This document shows positions 1 to 11,559 of a stretch of 64,000 bases of DNA, piece after piece. Below the pieces are notes generated by a model that saw nothing but the letters and a program-made list of their open reading frames with translations, did not search any database and was not told the DNA's origin. The DNA lies in the NCBI GenBank assembly GCA_021904315.1, contig CM038915.1, positions 4,898,001-4,962,000 on the forward strand, in the 5' to 3' direction. The DNA is from Sphagnum magellanicum (lineage: Eukaryota; Streptophyta; Sphagnopsida; Sphagnales; Sphagnaceae). How positions within the stretch are numbered: position 1 is the first letter of the stretch; each line of letters begins with the position of its first letter. Made by a program: the position numbers and the translations under genes.

Positions 1-580
1 GACCAGAATCGGCAATTAACTACCAATTAGCCCCTGGTTAGCTTTCAGTTGTAATTTTATTTTATTTTCAAAAATCACGGTTTTGGTTATGGTTCCCACA
101 CATAAATAGAACCAATTATTATTATTAATATTTTTTTCCTTAAAAATAATCTGGTTGTGAATTTGGAACTGATTCCAAAAATCAGACCTGGGTTACTAAT
201 TTAACTTGAACCGGTGGTTCTGGCTGTCCAAACTGGTTATCCTGTATCCACCCAACATGGTAAATTCATTGACGATGTTTCATTGGAACTAGTTTAGGTA
301 GGATGGGTATTTTGATAATTGTCCCTGCAACAATTCCAGAGCTGTTTTGAATTCGAATTCGTGGTAAACAAAATTTCATTTCGAAATATTTTTTTCTTTC
401 CCTTTTGTCTCTTTGTATTTTGTTGCCTATCTTGCTCTTGCAGTTCCTTCTATGTCGACAATCGTCACTGGTAATGTTGTGGCAGCATGAAGCTCTCTCA
501 GTACATAAATATAAGTTTTGGGTGCTGATTTGAATATCCAAACTGGACCGCATTATAGAGGTCTTTTTATATTTTTGTTG

Positions 581-1090
581 TTCCCAATGGGTTTCCAAGA
601 TGTTCCACAAGTTCTCAATGTGTTCTCCAAGATGTTCCCAGTAGGACCTCACTTTGTCCCATATGCTTTGCCCAAGCTCTCCTCCTCAAAGGTGTTTATA
701 GGTGGGCAGATGTTTCTATGATGGGCCCGAAAACATTTTACATTGTGTACTTATTTGTCTTTGAATTATTTAGATGGAGGTGGCTCCCAAGTTCAAATCC
801 TAAAGAAAAACAATGAGCTGTTTTGATTGGCCTGTCACACAAAAACAAAAAAAACAGAAACTTTGGAGGCTCCCCAAAATAGAAGTTTCTAATTTGCAAG
901 TTTCTGTATAGGGTGCCTTTGAATTCAGGCCCAACTATGTAGGTGAAAATGAAGACAATTTTGGGCATGGCAAATGGGATAAAAAAAAGCGGTGCTAGGG
1001 AACATCTTGAGGTGCACATTGGGAATCCTTTGGGACCATTTGTGGGAACCCCTTGGAAACTTGGTGAGAACACATTGCCAATAGAAAATA
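581..1090. repeat. Imperfect inverted repeat
   Basis: The + strand at about 581-720 (with CCAAGATGTTCCC and a later TTTGCCCAA) resembles the reverse complement of about 960-1090, which carries CAAGATGTTCCC and TTTGCCATGCCCAA in the same order. Identity looks like roughly two thirds by eye. It may be a decayed foldback or MITE. Arm limits are approximate. Confidence 0.35.
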
Positions 1091-1296
1091 AAAATTCCAA
1101 ATCCCTCCAACCCCATCCCCTCCCCTCAAAAGAGACAAACATGGAACAATTTATATGATGTTCAGCTGTGCATGAAATTATTTTGAAAAACACACTGGAA
1201 CGGGAGGTTTAAGAATTTGAAGATTTCTATTTTATTGTTATATTCTCTCTTGCAATAAGGTCCAGTTCTCTTGATAGTCCATAATTATTATTTTTA

Positions 1297-1410
1297 ATAG
1301 GGGAAGGCTTGCTCTTGAGGGCCTTCTCTAATTTAAGGGGTCATCACCCTGAGGGTGTAGGCTTGAAAATTAGAGAAGGCTCACAGGAGTAGGCCTTTCC
1401 CGGTATTAAG
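1297..1410. repeat. Compact multi-stem foldback
   Basis: Three nested complementary segments are visible. The outer arms are GGGGAAGGC near 1300 and GCCTTTCCC near 1393. The middle arms are GCCTTCTCTAATTT (about 1321-1334) and AAATTAGAGAAGGC (about 1367-1380), perfectly complementary over 14 bp. The inner hairpin is CACCCT/AGGGTG around 1345-1357. It could be a small MITE or a structured RNA; expression is unknown. Confidence 0.55.
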
Positions 1411-2231
1411 CATGGATGTTGTTCTCACCTCCATTGTGATTTGTTTTTCCAAGTGTTGAAGAAAAACCCAAAGCTCCTGGAAGAACTCTCGAATGTGCTC
1501 AGAAAGAAGTCTTGAACACACACAAACACACACTCATGAAACCCTATGTTGAGCTTTCCAATGGACACAAGATTCAATTATGGCTTCTCTTGATAGTTAT
1601 TTGCTTTCTCATATAAAAAAGCAACAACAACTATGATGAGCTTCTTCACTGTAACTTTGTTTTTTTAAAAAAAATTTGGGTTAAGAGAGAAACCACAACA
1701 AAACCACAACTTACATGTCGTGGTTTGCTGACTAGTTACATCACAACTTGTTCATTGACACAATCACGACTCGTTGGTTTTACTGGGTAGCAAGAGCAAA
1801 CACACAAACAAACAAGGGGCGTGTCACACTGTGGCCTTGCCATTTACATTAAAAAGTGTCTTAAGGCAAAAGAAGAACTATGGAAACTCAAATATTTCAT
1901 CATGCAAAAAGATACCTAATCTTCAAAAAAAAATCATCTAAAAGAAACCAAAAATCCTTCAAGATATTATAAACTCTGTAATAACGAATCTCAAGTTTCA
2001 ACACAAGCCAAAATACCATCTTTCAAAAATCCTCATAAAAAAAAAAGACCTATTATTATTATTATTATTATTATTACCTAGGGGCCAAAATCATTTAAGC
2101 TACTATACTCTCTGTATAATGAATCTCAACACAATATCCTTGCCTTTGTAGTAGGCAAGGCCAACAAACAAAAACCCAAACACAAAAACCAAGTTCACAA
2201 CAACTGGGAATGCAGCTTTAACATCATGGGG

Positions 2232-2440
2232 GGTGGGAAATGAACCGGAGTTCCAAGGCATAATAATGCCTTGACATTGGGGGGGGAGAGGGGGTGGTTA
2301 CCCAGCGTAACGACTAGAGCACCTCATCTTGGCTTCCAAATTCTATTTTTTTTCGCTCCCACTGGGAGATCTTTATGCAAATTCTCCCGTGCCAGCCTGG
2401 AGTGGGAAATTCTGCTTGGGGATATGCCTCGACCAAATTG
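2232..2440 (+). mobile_element. Possible SINE-like segment
   Basis: A locally GC-richer block in AT-rich DNA. It has a tRNA-like start (GTAACGACTAGAGCACC) and a downstream GCTCCCACTGGGAG...TCTCCCGTGCCAGCCTGG stretch of the kind seen in plant tRNA-derived SINEs. I cannot place convincing A and B boxes or target-site duplications, so this is a weak call. Confidence 0.25.
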
Positions 2441-2830
2441 TTAAAAATTTGACGAAACCGCTTCAAAACCACTCCAGAGCTAAATTTCTCAAAAAATTAA
2501 TTTAAAAAAAGGAGGGTTTTATTTCTCAAAAAATTAATTAAAAAAAAGGAGAATTAATTAAAACCCCATGTTTTTATTTTTTTCTTAAAGTAAAAGACTA
2601 AATAACAAGGATCCGAACCACCAAAGGTTCATTAAAAACACCCGGACCCTAACTACACTAGTAAAATAAATACATGTGCGAATAATCCATTTGTGGCCGG
2701 AACCCACTTCCGAAAGCAAGCACACGGTGAAAGAAGGGGAAAAAAAAGAAAAAAAAAGAAAAAAAAAAAAGTGTATATTTTTATGAAGAGATAGAGGCAG
2801 GAAAAAGTTTCTGATCATTACTTATTATTT

Positions 2831-3961
2831 AGAGAATGGAAGGAAGAAAATAAGGAAGAAGAAATTTATTATAAATAAATAAATAAATAAAAGAAAAAAT
2901 CAAGAAGGAGAAGAGAAAGAGAGAGAGAGAGAGAGAGGGGAGGGAAGGGGAGGGGGGTTTTTGGCCATTGATCATCGATGAAAATTTCATCTGGACCGTA
3001 GAAATCCATGCATGCACCTGCATGCACTACTGACAGATTGACTAAAACCATCATGACCTAATAATCAAGTGAGTAAGTAGGTAGAGTGTAAGATGAGAAC
3101 ACGCGATAGATCGACGAAAACATTCGGATGAAAACTCCTTGTTGGATGAATATTTCTTCCGCTCACCCTCACTCGCGCGCTCTCTCTCTCTCTCGTGTCT
3201 GTGTCTCTCTTTGTTTGTGTCTCTCTGTCTTTGTTCGGTTTTCTTCGCAATTTTTTTCCTCATTTGCTAGAATTATTATTTTTTGCTAGTCTGATGCGCG
3301 CTTGCATCGGCAAGCTTGTCTCTTATTTTTATTTCGTTTTTTTTCCTCTTGATGCAAACTTTTTTCCTTGATCCATTTCTGTGCTCTGTGGCTCAAAAGC
3401 AAGCGGACACAAGCTTTCTTCTCCTGCCTTTTGTGTGTGTGTGTGTGTATGTGGTCAGGAGTTTCTTGTTTATAGCAGTGATGCTGCTTCATTCTCCAGT
3501 AGATTTCTTTTTCAGGTTCTAAAACTTTTTTGCAGATTTCAGATGGACAGTTGCGGCAGTCGCATTTCACCATCTGTAGAACTCCCTGGGGAAGTCTGGC
3601 TGGAGGTTCTTGTATGTATGTAAAACGCCGCTGACTTAGATGAAGAAACATCTGCATCGTGATGCTGCATACATTTGGAACATCTACGTCTTCGTAAAAT
3701 CAAGCTGTGTGATGTAGAGATTGGTTGCTGCTTTGATGGAGAGAAAGTGGTAGAATGCTCTGCCTGAATCGCTCAAAATTGGGAGTCGATGCTGTCGTCT
3801 GTCAAATACAGAACTTGTCGCAGCATCTGCGGTATATGAGGAATCCAAAGGTGCTTGAAATCAATTTCATTTCTTAGCTGCAGAAGCTGCAATCATCTTA
3901 CCGTCTTTTGTAGAGGCTCAGAGTCAATCAGAGTTGAGGGGGGAAAGAGAAATCGAGAAAC
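2831..3961 (+). promoter_or_regulatory. Promoter/5' leader region of MYB-CC gene A with microsatellites
   Basis: The stretch upstream of the MYB-CC start holds a GA run (about 2917-2938), a CT run (about 3178-3195) and a TG run (about 3434-3450). Such pyrimidine-rich tracts are common in plant 5' leaders. I cannot fix the transcription start or any 5'-UTR intron. Confidence 0.35.
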
Positions 3962-6491
3962 ATGTACCAAATGAAGAAATACACGAGTCCGGGTTTGATA
4001 CCGCACCGGACACAAATCCCTTCGCCAAACTATCAAGACAGGTCATCTTTGTATGGTGGAAGCTTGTCTGGAGATGGTGGAGGATTGACCTCTCCTGATC
4101 CCAAGCCGCGTTTGCGATGGACTCCAGAGCTTCATGAGCGTTTTGTGGACGCAGTGATGCAGCTTGGAGGCTCTGATAGTAAGCTTCTTCCTGCATCATC
4201 CCTCACTGCTACTATTCTCCCACTATAATAGTGTCATGAGCGTCATTCAGGCTTGTGGCCGCTTTGCTACCAATTCAGACTCTTGATTCAGTTTGTTCTT
4301 CCTTATACATTTTTCTTTGTATCTTCTGTACTGCTGTAGGATGTCTCATGATCTCTAGAACATCTGATCATGCAAGAAGAATATTCCATTCCTAGTTTTC
4401 AGAAACTCTCTATAAGAACTGATCATGCAAGAAAAATGTTCCATCAGTAGTGCTCAAAAACTCTGTATAAGAACTGATCATGCAAGACGACTGTTCCATT
4501 GGTAGTGTTCAGAACATCTCCATAACAACTTATCATGCAAGAAGAATCTTCATCACCCAGTGTTGAGAAAATCTCTGTAACACCTGATGCACAAGAAAAA
4601 TCTTTCTTCATTGCTAGTATTTCAAAAAATCCTTTTGTAACACCTGATGCAAGAAGAATCTTTCTTCCTTGATAGTGTTTCAAAAAAATCTTTTGTAACA
4701 CCTGATGCAAGAAGTTGAATGTTCCACTGCTAGTGTTCAGAAAATCTCTAACACCTGGTGCATTAAGAATCTTCATTTGCTAGTGTTGAGAAGATGATGA
4801 GCGTTTCCTCCTCTCTCTATTGTTGATAGAGGCGACACCAAAATCGGTGATGAGGGTGATGGGTGTGAAAGGCCTGACACTTTACCATCTGAAAAGCCAC
4901 CTCCAGGTTCCATTCTCACTTTGTCTCTAGCATTTTCTCCCAGACCCAAAAAAGTCTTTTTTCATTTCTTCAATAGGTACTGAAGAGAGCTACTTGAAGG
5001 TGTGCATTTCACTTGCTTTCTTAAAGTTTAATATGGAGTTCAAAGGAAGAGGCAAATCAAATTTCCAAGAGATGGGGTATTTGGATATCAGTTTGCTTTC
5101 CTGTCTTCATTCCGTTCTTGACAATAATTGGAGTGGTCTTCTTTATCACGTAGTTCTCAGAAGTGGGTTGCATGCTTATATCTGCAACTTCTGATCTTGT
5201 TTTCTGTCTGAGGGCTTGCAGAAGTACCGACTTGGAAAGCAGTTTCATCGAGAGGGGAGTATGCCTGAAACAAAGGATGCTCCTCATGGTATGCTTGATT
5301 GAAAGGCAGTGACAGTTAATTGTCTCTTCTCTGAGAGGTTTCATTTTAAGTGTCTGTGCATGCCTTTTGGTGGGAATGACAGAGTGCACCAAAATGTCAC
5401 TTAAGATTGTAGGGTTAGTCACTCTTACTTTCACAGCTGATGCTGCTGCAAGACAAACCTTTGTCATTGCCTGGAATTGTTATGTGCCTTTTTATGGTGT
5501 GACTGTTCTCATTTTGTTGTTATTCTCTTTTCTGAGCTCTTGTACAGTGTCTTCTGATGGACAAGGAGCAAACACTGCTGCTGCCTGTCAGTGTGTGGTC
5601 ACACCCAAGTTGCAGAACCCACAAGAGTAAGTGAGCCTTCTATCTCTTCAATCTTCCTTAATACTAGAAACTTTTCACACTGTTGATAGCCAATGTTCCA
5701 ACATAGATGAGCTTTTTTCCAGAGTTAATGCACAGAAGAAAGTTACCTAACATTTCTTCAAGGTTTGTGCATAGCATTTTTGGATATTCAGAGCATTCAA
5801 GAAAATGATCTATACCCATCACATGTCCACCATAAAAGAGATATGATATTTTTGCAGAAACTCCCAAATAACTGAGGCTGTTCACATGCATATGGAGGTC
5901 CAACGTCGACTGCAAGAGCAACTTGAGGTATCTTATGTCAGCCCCCTCCCCCAGGGTTCTCTTTTGATCAACATTAGGGACACAGGATATGTTGAATACT
6001 CCAACTATATGAACTTGAGACAACTCAAATTAGTTAAAGCTTCATTCTTTCAGACGTTGTGAGATGCTGTAAGGTCGCTACAACTAGCTCTTCTTCTCTT
6101 GCAGGTCCAAAGACATCTACAGCTGCGGATTGAGGCTCAAGGCAAGTATTTACAATCCATCCTGGAGAAAGCCAAGGAAACCCTAGCCAACCATACAGGG
6201 GTGGCACCAGAACTTGAAGCAGCACATGCAAAGCTCACAGATTTGGCATCCACTGTGATAACAGAGCCAGGCGGGCCTTCCTTTCCCTCTCTGGGTGTGC
6301 CTAACCTGTCAGCCCATGAACGCAATGCTCAAGGAGTTTCTCTGCCACGCCAACTTTCCCTAGTATCAGACACCTCATCACAAAAGAGCTACCTCACAAA
6401 CCCTAGTGCAAAACCAGAGGATAGTGGAGGTGCATCTGGAAGCTGTGAGCACCGGGTTTCTACAGGTAATCAGCACAGTGCAAAGACATGA
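3962..6491 (+). CDS. MYB-CC (GARP, PHR1-like) transcription factor, copy A
   Basis: Predicted nuclear DNA-binding regulator. Exons: 3962-4178, 4830-4906, 5222-5288, 5548-5626, 5858-5927, 6105-6491; all introns are GT-AG and the spliced length (897 nt) gives 298 residues. The N-terminus is MYQMKKYT. The single MYB/GARP repeat follows from about residue 46 (KPRLRWTPELHERFVDAV, split by intron 1 at the GGSD/KATPK position, ending GLTLYHLKSHLQ-KYRLGK). The MYB-CC coiled coil is built from exons 5-6 (ITEAVHMHMEVQRRLQEQLE, then VQRHLQLRIEAQGKYLQSIL). Family knowledge: MYB-CC proteins bind P1BS-like sites as dimers and act in phosphate starvation and development. Compared with copy B at 24505-27626, this copy ends early, about 40 residues after the SQKSYLTN motif, and lacks the LDLN-rich tail. 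A GT at 6466, placed like one in copy B, could be a donor to unseen 3' exons. The family call is sure; the 3' end is less so. Confidence 0.85.
4357..4796 (+). repeat. Intronic minisatellite, about 8 units of about 55 bp
   Basis: Within intron 1 of MYB-CC copy A, units share a core of CTGATCATGCAAGAAGAAT, then TTCCATT, TAGTGTTCAGAAA and ATCTCTGTAA. The first units carry GATCATGCAAG; the later ones carry CACCTGATGCAAG, so two sub-variants exist. The 110-codon minus-strand ORF across it is an artefact of the repeat period. Intron 1 of copy B lacks it. Confidence 0.85.
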
Positions 6492-7612
6492 TGGGCACTG
6501 CCCTAATCTTGAACTGAAGATTGTATCAGTTAGATACTGGATTTGTGTGGTTTGAGAGATGAAGTTCATGAGAACAAGACAGAACTTCTGGGGTCTTAAA
6601 GAGTTACACCTTGCTGTTCGCATAGTGAAAAGGTAAGTTCATGAAGGAAGGCTTGCACAAATGAAACTATTGACCACCATCACCCTAATCTTAGAAGCTA
6701 GCCTCAGAACTCCCTTGATTACAAGTACTCAAGGAGTATCCAGTTGTATGATTCTTGTATGAGGGCCAGAGAGGTGTATGCTTGTAGTATGAGTCTTGAA
6801 AGGCAGATCCTCTTGACTGAATGGTATGTAAGCTAATTGTCCACTTTATCTGCAGGTACAAGGAAACAATAGGCTCTTCAACAAGTGTTTTACATGCACC
6901 CTGGTGGACATCTCTCCACAGGGTACTCTCCTGTGGCCATGCCTCCTCCTGTTGGATTCTTGTGCCCACAATGTGTCCATATCTTCTATCTTGTAAAATC
7001 TGTTCAAAACATTTGTTAAAGCAAAAGCACCCAGAGATTGTTTATAGGTTGTGGTGACATTCTCTTGCCATTACTTCGGTAGGTAGTTGGCAAAGATAGA
7101 GAGCAACACTCTATCAAAGGCAATGTTCAATGTTAGGAATAATACTAGTTCACTCTCTGTACAGTAATCAGATGTGGTGAAGGACTGGGCTCTTCTGCGT
7201 ACATAGTTTTGGCAACAGTAGTAGTTTTCATTTTTCAACATGCTGTGTAGGCTCCAGATTGGTTTGTCCAAATTTGAACTCTTTATTCCCTTGCCTAGAA
7301 AATTTAGGAACTTAAATTTTTTGCATAAGTTCCTCCAACTTGTTGAAAAGGCTTCTCAAGCTGGAGAGTTTCTCTATAGCCAAGTGATTGTGTCAAATAT
7401 TCATTAGTTTACAGAGCTGTATGACTCTCCACCAAGTACTTGTGAGAGCATGCAGCCTGCTTCCCTCTCACTTGTCTCCACTTTTTTGAAGCTGAATGCT
7501 ATGGCCCGAATGTAGGTCAGTCTTCCATCCCAACCTCTTTGCATAAGAAAACGTTTGTGGAGAGAGGGGATATCTGATCCCACCTTTTAGGAGCTGATTC
7601 ATTCATTCATAT

Positions 7613-7661
<49 letters not shown>

Positions 7662-9267
7662 CAAAAAAGGAACCTTGTGAGGAGAATTTAGTTGTATTGG
7701 ACAAATGCTGGGTCATTTGCTATATGATTATGTGGAAGTTGGTGGACGGGTATGTAGAAAGTGGACAAGGGAAGAGATTACAGTTCTCACTTCCTACACG
7801 AGTAGTGGAATTCTGCTTGAACTGACTGGGATGCATCCATATCCAGAAAGTCGACGGATCAAGAGAATTGATTTGAACCAGAATCTTCTTCAACTGGGAA
7901 GGGAATTGAAAAATGGGTGTGTTTGTATGGTTCAGATCTACCCTCAAATGTGTTGGGGAGAGAATTGTGAAACAGTTATCTGTGTACATCATGGTTCATT
8001 GCCCCCCTTTTTTTTTGGGTATTGTATGCAAGTTTGTTGATTTTGTTGGATCCATGACTTTGGAAGCAAGCTTGACATGCTCAAACAAGCAGCAAATAAG
8101 GAGGTTTGTTTTTTCAGGGTGATAAATCAAATGTTATTGCAAGTGAAAAAAAGGAAGAGAGGCAAGTCAAGTTTTGGAGGTGATGATGAAGAGTGCAGAG
8201 ATGAATGCAGAGAGACATGTGGTGAGTGTGTTGTCAGTGCAAAATGAAGTTCACTGAGCACGAGGATCCTAACAAGTGTGTATATCAAAGTGAGTCTCTT
8301 CCCTCGCTTCAGAATAAGGTTTCAAACTCAACACCCCATTCCTCTTGTTACAGGAGCAAAGAGTCGAATCGATGTTGTCTCTCCACTGTCAAGTTCCCAT
8401 TTGATGTTTTGCATGCAGAAACAAAATTCTTTGCCAAGGATATCAGGGAACAACATGGATCAATTAGGTTTGCCCAGACATGCTCTGGAGATGTCAGGTT
8501 GAGAATTCTGGTGTGTGTTCTACCGTTGTGGTCTGACAATTTGGAGTGACAACAAAGTGATGCCTTTCCAATGGTAAAGTCACAAGTCTCCAGCTTTCCT
8601 CAAGAAGAACACAATAATGCAATTTCTTTCCTTCCATCCTGAGTTCCAAACAATAGCAGTGATTTTAACATCCTTCTCTCATATGCTGAATTGTGGTTAA
8701 ATGGGGATTCTCTTGAGTTGGGTGGGTGCTCACCTGATGTGCATGACATGGCCTGAAGCTTGAAATGGTTTGTATATGCACTCTGTCTGAGCTTGTCGGT
8801 CAGTGGCTTTCAATGCACCAAGTTCATGATCAGGTTGAGTATGACAAATGCACAGACCTTGTGGTCACTGTAAGGGGCAAAAAAAACCCAACATTTTCCA
8901 TTCCAAAATCTTGTTGTGAAAAAAGGTGAGGCTGATGCTGATGCTGATGCTGATCTCATGAGATTCTGACAAAATAGAGAAACATTGATCAGTATCAGAA
9001 CTATGGAGTGTACAATCGTGGGAAGAAGCTGTGCAATGGAATCACGATAGGATCACAGATGATCACAGAGCTTGTAAAAACAGAGTCAGGCTGAGATTGG
9101 TTGCGAGAAAGGCAATTGTCCAGCAGGTTAGATATGTGCAATGAAATCGTTTGTTGTTGTTTTGTGATGACTCTGCCACAAGATTACTTACATATGATGA
9201 TTACGCCTCCCTAGCTCATTAGCAATCAAGCAGGAAGACAGATAGATGTACTCAATGAAGATGAGAA
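6492..9267. other. Downstream of MYB-CC copy A, no gene recognised
   Basis: This holds the probable 3' UTR of copy A and unassigned DNA. A TG/AG compound microsatellite lies at about 7608-7661. Short ORFs at 6821-7057, 7705-8040 and 8226-8549 have no recognisable domain. Splice-like signals occur at about 8118 (TTTTTTCAG) and 8222 (GTGAGT), but I could not build a spliced product resembling a known family or the C-terminus of copy B. Confidence 0.4.
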
Positions 9268-9395
9268 TTGCTCTTTCTGGATTCAAAGCAGAGATCTGAG
9301 CCAAGATGATCACTGTTTCTTTCTGGATTCAAAGCAGAGATATCTGAGCCAGGATGAGAAATGTCCTTTCTGGATTTACAGCAGAATTTTGAGAC
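9268..9395 (+). repeat. Tandem repeat, 3 units of about 49 bp
   Basis: Three successive units contain TTTCTGGATTCAAAGCAGAG followed by ATCTGAGCCAAGATGA. The third unit is more diverged (TTTCTGGATTTACAGCAGAA). Confidence 0.8.
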
Positions 9396-9689
9396 ATCCA
9401 AGGGAGGCAGGCAGTATGAGGAGGGAGGGAAGGAGGGAGAGAGGGAGGTGCACACACTTTTATGAGTCATGACGATACCTGAAAATTTTCTGTCAAGAAT
9501 TCTTCAAAACCACAAGAAAATTGCATGTTTTCCTTTGATCTTGCAGGTCAAGAATGATTCGTCTTCAAGAGTTGACAATTGTCCAACAAAAAACGAAGAG
9601 AAAATCTTCTGCCGCTGTTGTCAGCCACCACCACCAGTTGGGAATCTGTTCTCACTCTGAGCATGAGGATCACCTCAAAATAGTTAGAG

Positions 9690-9990
9690 AGAGAGAAAGA
9701 GAGAGAGAGACCGAGATCTACAGAATCGTCATCGGTGGTCATGCCTCCCTCAGAATAACAAAAATAGAAAGCAAAAACACTGAATCGGATGAGAAATGGT
9801 GCGAATTTTTTCCGGGCATCCATGGAGAGAAAGAAAGAGACAGAGAGCGACCGAGAGAGTGAGCGCGCTACAGGGTTATCATCGGTGGTCATTCCTCGGT
9901 CAGCAATGAGGAATAACAAAAACAGAAAAGGAAAAACACGAAGTCAGAGCAGAAATGGTGCGAATCTTGTATCCGGGCAGCCATGGAAAA
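9690..9990 (+). repeat. Tandem duplication of about 150 bp
   Basis: Two copies share, in order: ACCGAGA, TCATCGGTGGTCAT, CCTC(G)GTCAG, GAATAACAAAAA, GAGAAATGGTGCGAAT and a CCGGGCA...CCATGGA stretch. GA-rich microsatellite tracts begin each copy. The ORFs on both strands follow from the duplication and purine runs. Confidence 0.75.
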
Positions 9991-10249
9991 TCCTGAGCTC
10001 GACTGTTGGTAGCGTATTCATCAGCAAAGATCCATAAAATCTGCAATTCACTAAGTGCAGATCTAAAAACTCTCTTGCCTGTTCAACTACAAATCAACGC
10101 AAAAATATATATTAAAAATAAGAAAACCAAATAAATCGCCTGTTTTTCAACAACAAAAACTCTCAGAAATAGAATTGCAAAACCAGGATAAGTTCAGACA
10201 GACAGCATTGTTCACGAAGAATCCCGCATTCTCCGCTGGAGGATACAGG

Positions 10250-11240
10250 CTACAAACAAGACCGACAATTTCATGGAACTCTGAAGATTAAAGAAATCAC
10301 TGTCTTAAACTAATCGTGCTCCTGAAAAATTGTAAATACAGATCCATAAGCTCATTCACGTGTTTGTTGTATGCATCTGTAGTTTGATCGGCCACTTGTA
10401 CCAGTGATGCAGGAAACACGGGACGACAAATCACAAGAAGAATAAACCTGCAAAAACAAGACCGACAATTCATGAACTCTCGAAGATTAAACAAGTCCCT
10501 GTAAAATTGATCGTGCTCCTGAAAATCTGTAAATAAATATCCATAAGCTAAATTCACGTGTTTGTGGTATGCATCTGTAGTTTGATCGGCCGCTTCTAGC
10601 GGTGATGCAGAAAACACAGGGATTACGAGTCACAAGGAGAATAGTTACCTGCAAAACAAGACCGACAAATCATGGAACTCGAAGATTAAAGAAATGAGTG
10701 TGAAATTAGTCGTGAATCGCCTGAAAATTGTAAATACAGATCCATAAGCTAATTCATTTGCTTGTTGTATGGATCTGTTTTGTTCGGCCACTTGCAGTGA
10801 TGCAGGAAACACGGGATGATGAGTCACAAGGAGAATAGATACCTGCAAAACAAAGATAGACAAATCAATGTGGAACTACCTCGAGGCTTAGAGAAATCCA
10901 ACTGGGATTAGCCGTGCTACTGAAAGTTGTAAACATAGTTCCATATGCTAATTCATGAATTTGATTATTATATAGATCTGTATTTTATTCGGCCACTTGT
11001 AGTGATGCAGCAAACATGGGATGACGAGTTATTTAAGGAGAATATACCTGCAAAACAAGAGCTACACAAATCATGGAACTAACTCGAAGATTAGAGAAAT
11101 CCAAGTGGTGGTCCTGAAAATTGTAAATACAGATCCTTAAGCTAATTCATGTACTTATTGTATAGATTCTGCATTTTGTTCGGCCACTTGAAGTAGTGAC
11201 GCAGGAAACACGGGATGACGAGTCACAAGGAGAATACCTG
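10250..11240. repeat. Tandem array, 5 units of about 195-200 bp
   Basis: Units start near 10250, 10448, 10650, 10841 and 11047. Each runs from CTGCAAAACAAGACCGACAA through CATGGAACTCGAAGATTA, CTGAAAATTGTAAATACAGA, TCCATAAGCTAATTCA and TCGGCCACTTG to GATGCAGGAAACACGGGATG and ACGAGTCACAAGGAGAATA. Read on the minus strand, each unit has a splice-acceptor-like TTGTTTTGCAG followed by an open stretch including PVFPASL and QVAxQ. It may be a duplicated exon or pure satellite. Confidence 0.85.
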
Positions 11241-11504
11241 TTTTTGGCAACAACCGAATCAACGGCAGAAGACGTGATTTGCTTTTGGTTTATTCTTTTT
11301 TTTTTCCTCCCCGTTTGCTTTTGCCTTGCTTTGCTGACTCGCTTGCTGTCTCTAAAAAAAGGCCACAATCCGACCTACTCTATTAAACTACTCGTTCAAT
11401 CGGTGGTTGCTGTTCCACGCCATCGATCTCTTGGCTCCCTGAGCTGCAACTAAAAGCTCGGAACTGGAGCCAATTTCCCTCACTATGTCGCGATGAAGAA
11501 GAAG

Positions 11505-11535
11505 ACAACGACGACGACGACGACGACGACGACGA
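11505..11535 (+). repeat. CGA trinucleotide microsatellite
   Basis: A run of ACGACGACG... inside otherwise AT-rich DNA. It is CpG-dense and lies between the 195 bp array and the next minisatellite. The minus-strand ORF with an arginine run is a product of this microsatellite. Confidence 0.9.
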
Positions 11536-11559
11536 AAACATTCAATGGGGTTGATGAAA

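Larger units (their letters stand above)
1..2830. other. Intergenic, AT-rich, no gene recognised
   Basis: I see no convincing coding region on either strand. The stretch holds an imperfect inverted repeat (about 581-1090), a compact foldback (about 1297-1410), a TTA microsatellite near 2050-2076, a SINE-like segment (about 2232-2440) and a short tandem duplication around 2488-2555. Short ORFs here lack domain signatures and overlap the repeats. Confidence 0.6.

Noticed and set aside
4444-4776. Minus-strand 110-codon ORF
   Set aside because: It is the translated minisatellite in intron 1 of MYB-CC copy A.
6840-6990. Open segment with PGGHLSTGYSPVAMPPP as a further exon of copy A
   Set aside because: The frame is stopped just upstream and does not join the copy A donor in phase.
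7860-7925. IDLNQNLLQLG as a lost LDLN tail exon of MYB-CC copy A
   Set aside because: Resemblance is limited to DLN; flanking residues do not match copy B and no suitable splice sites were found.
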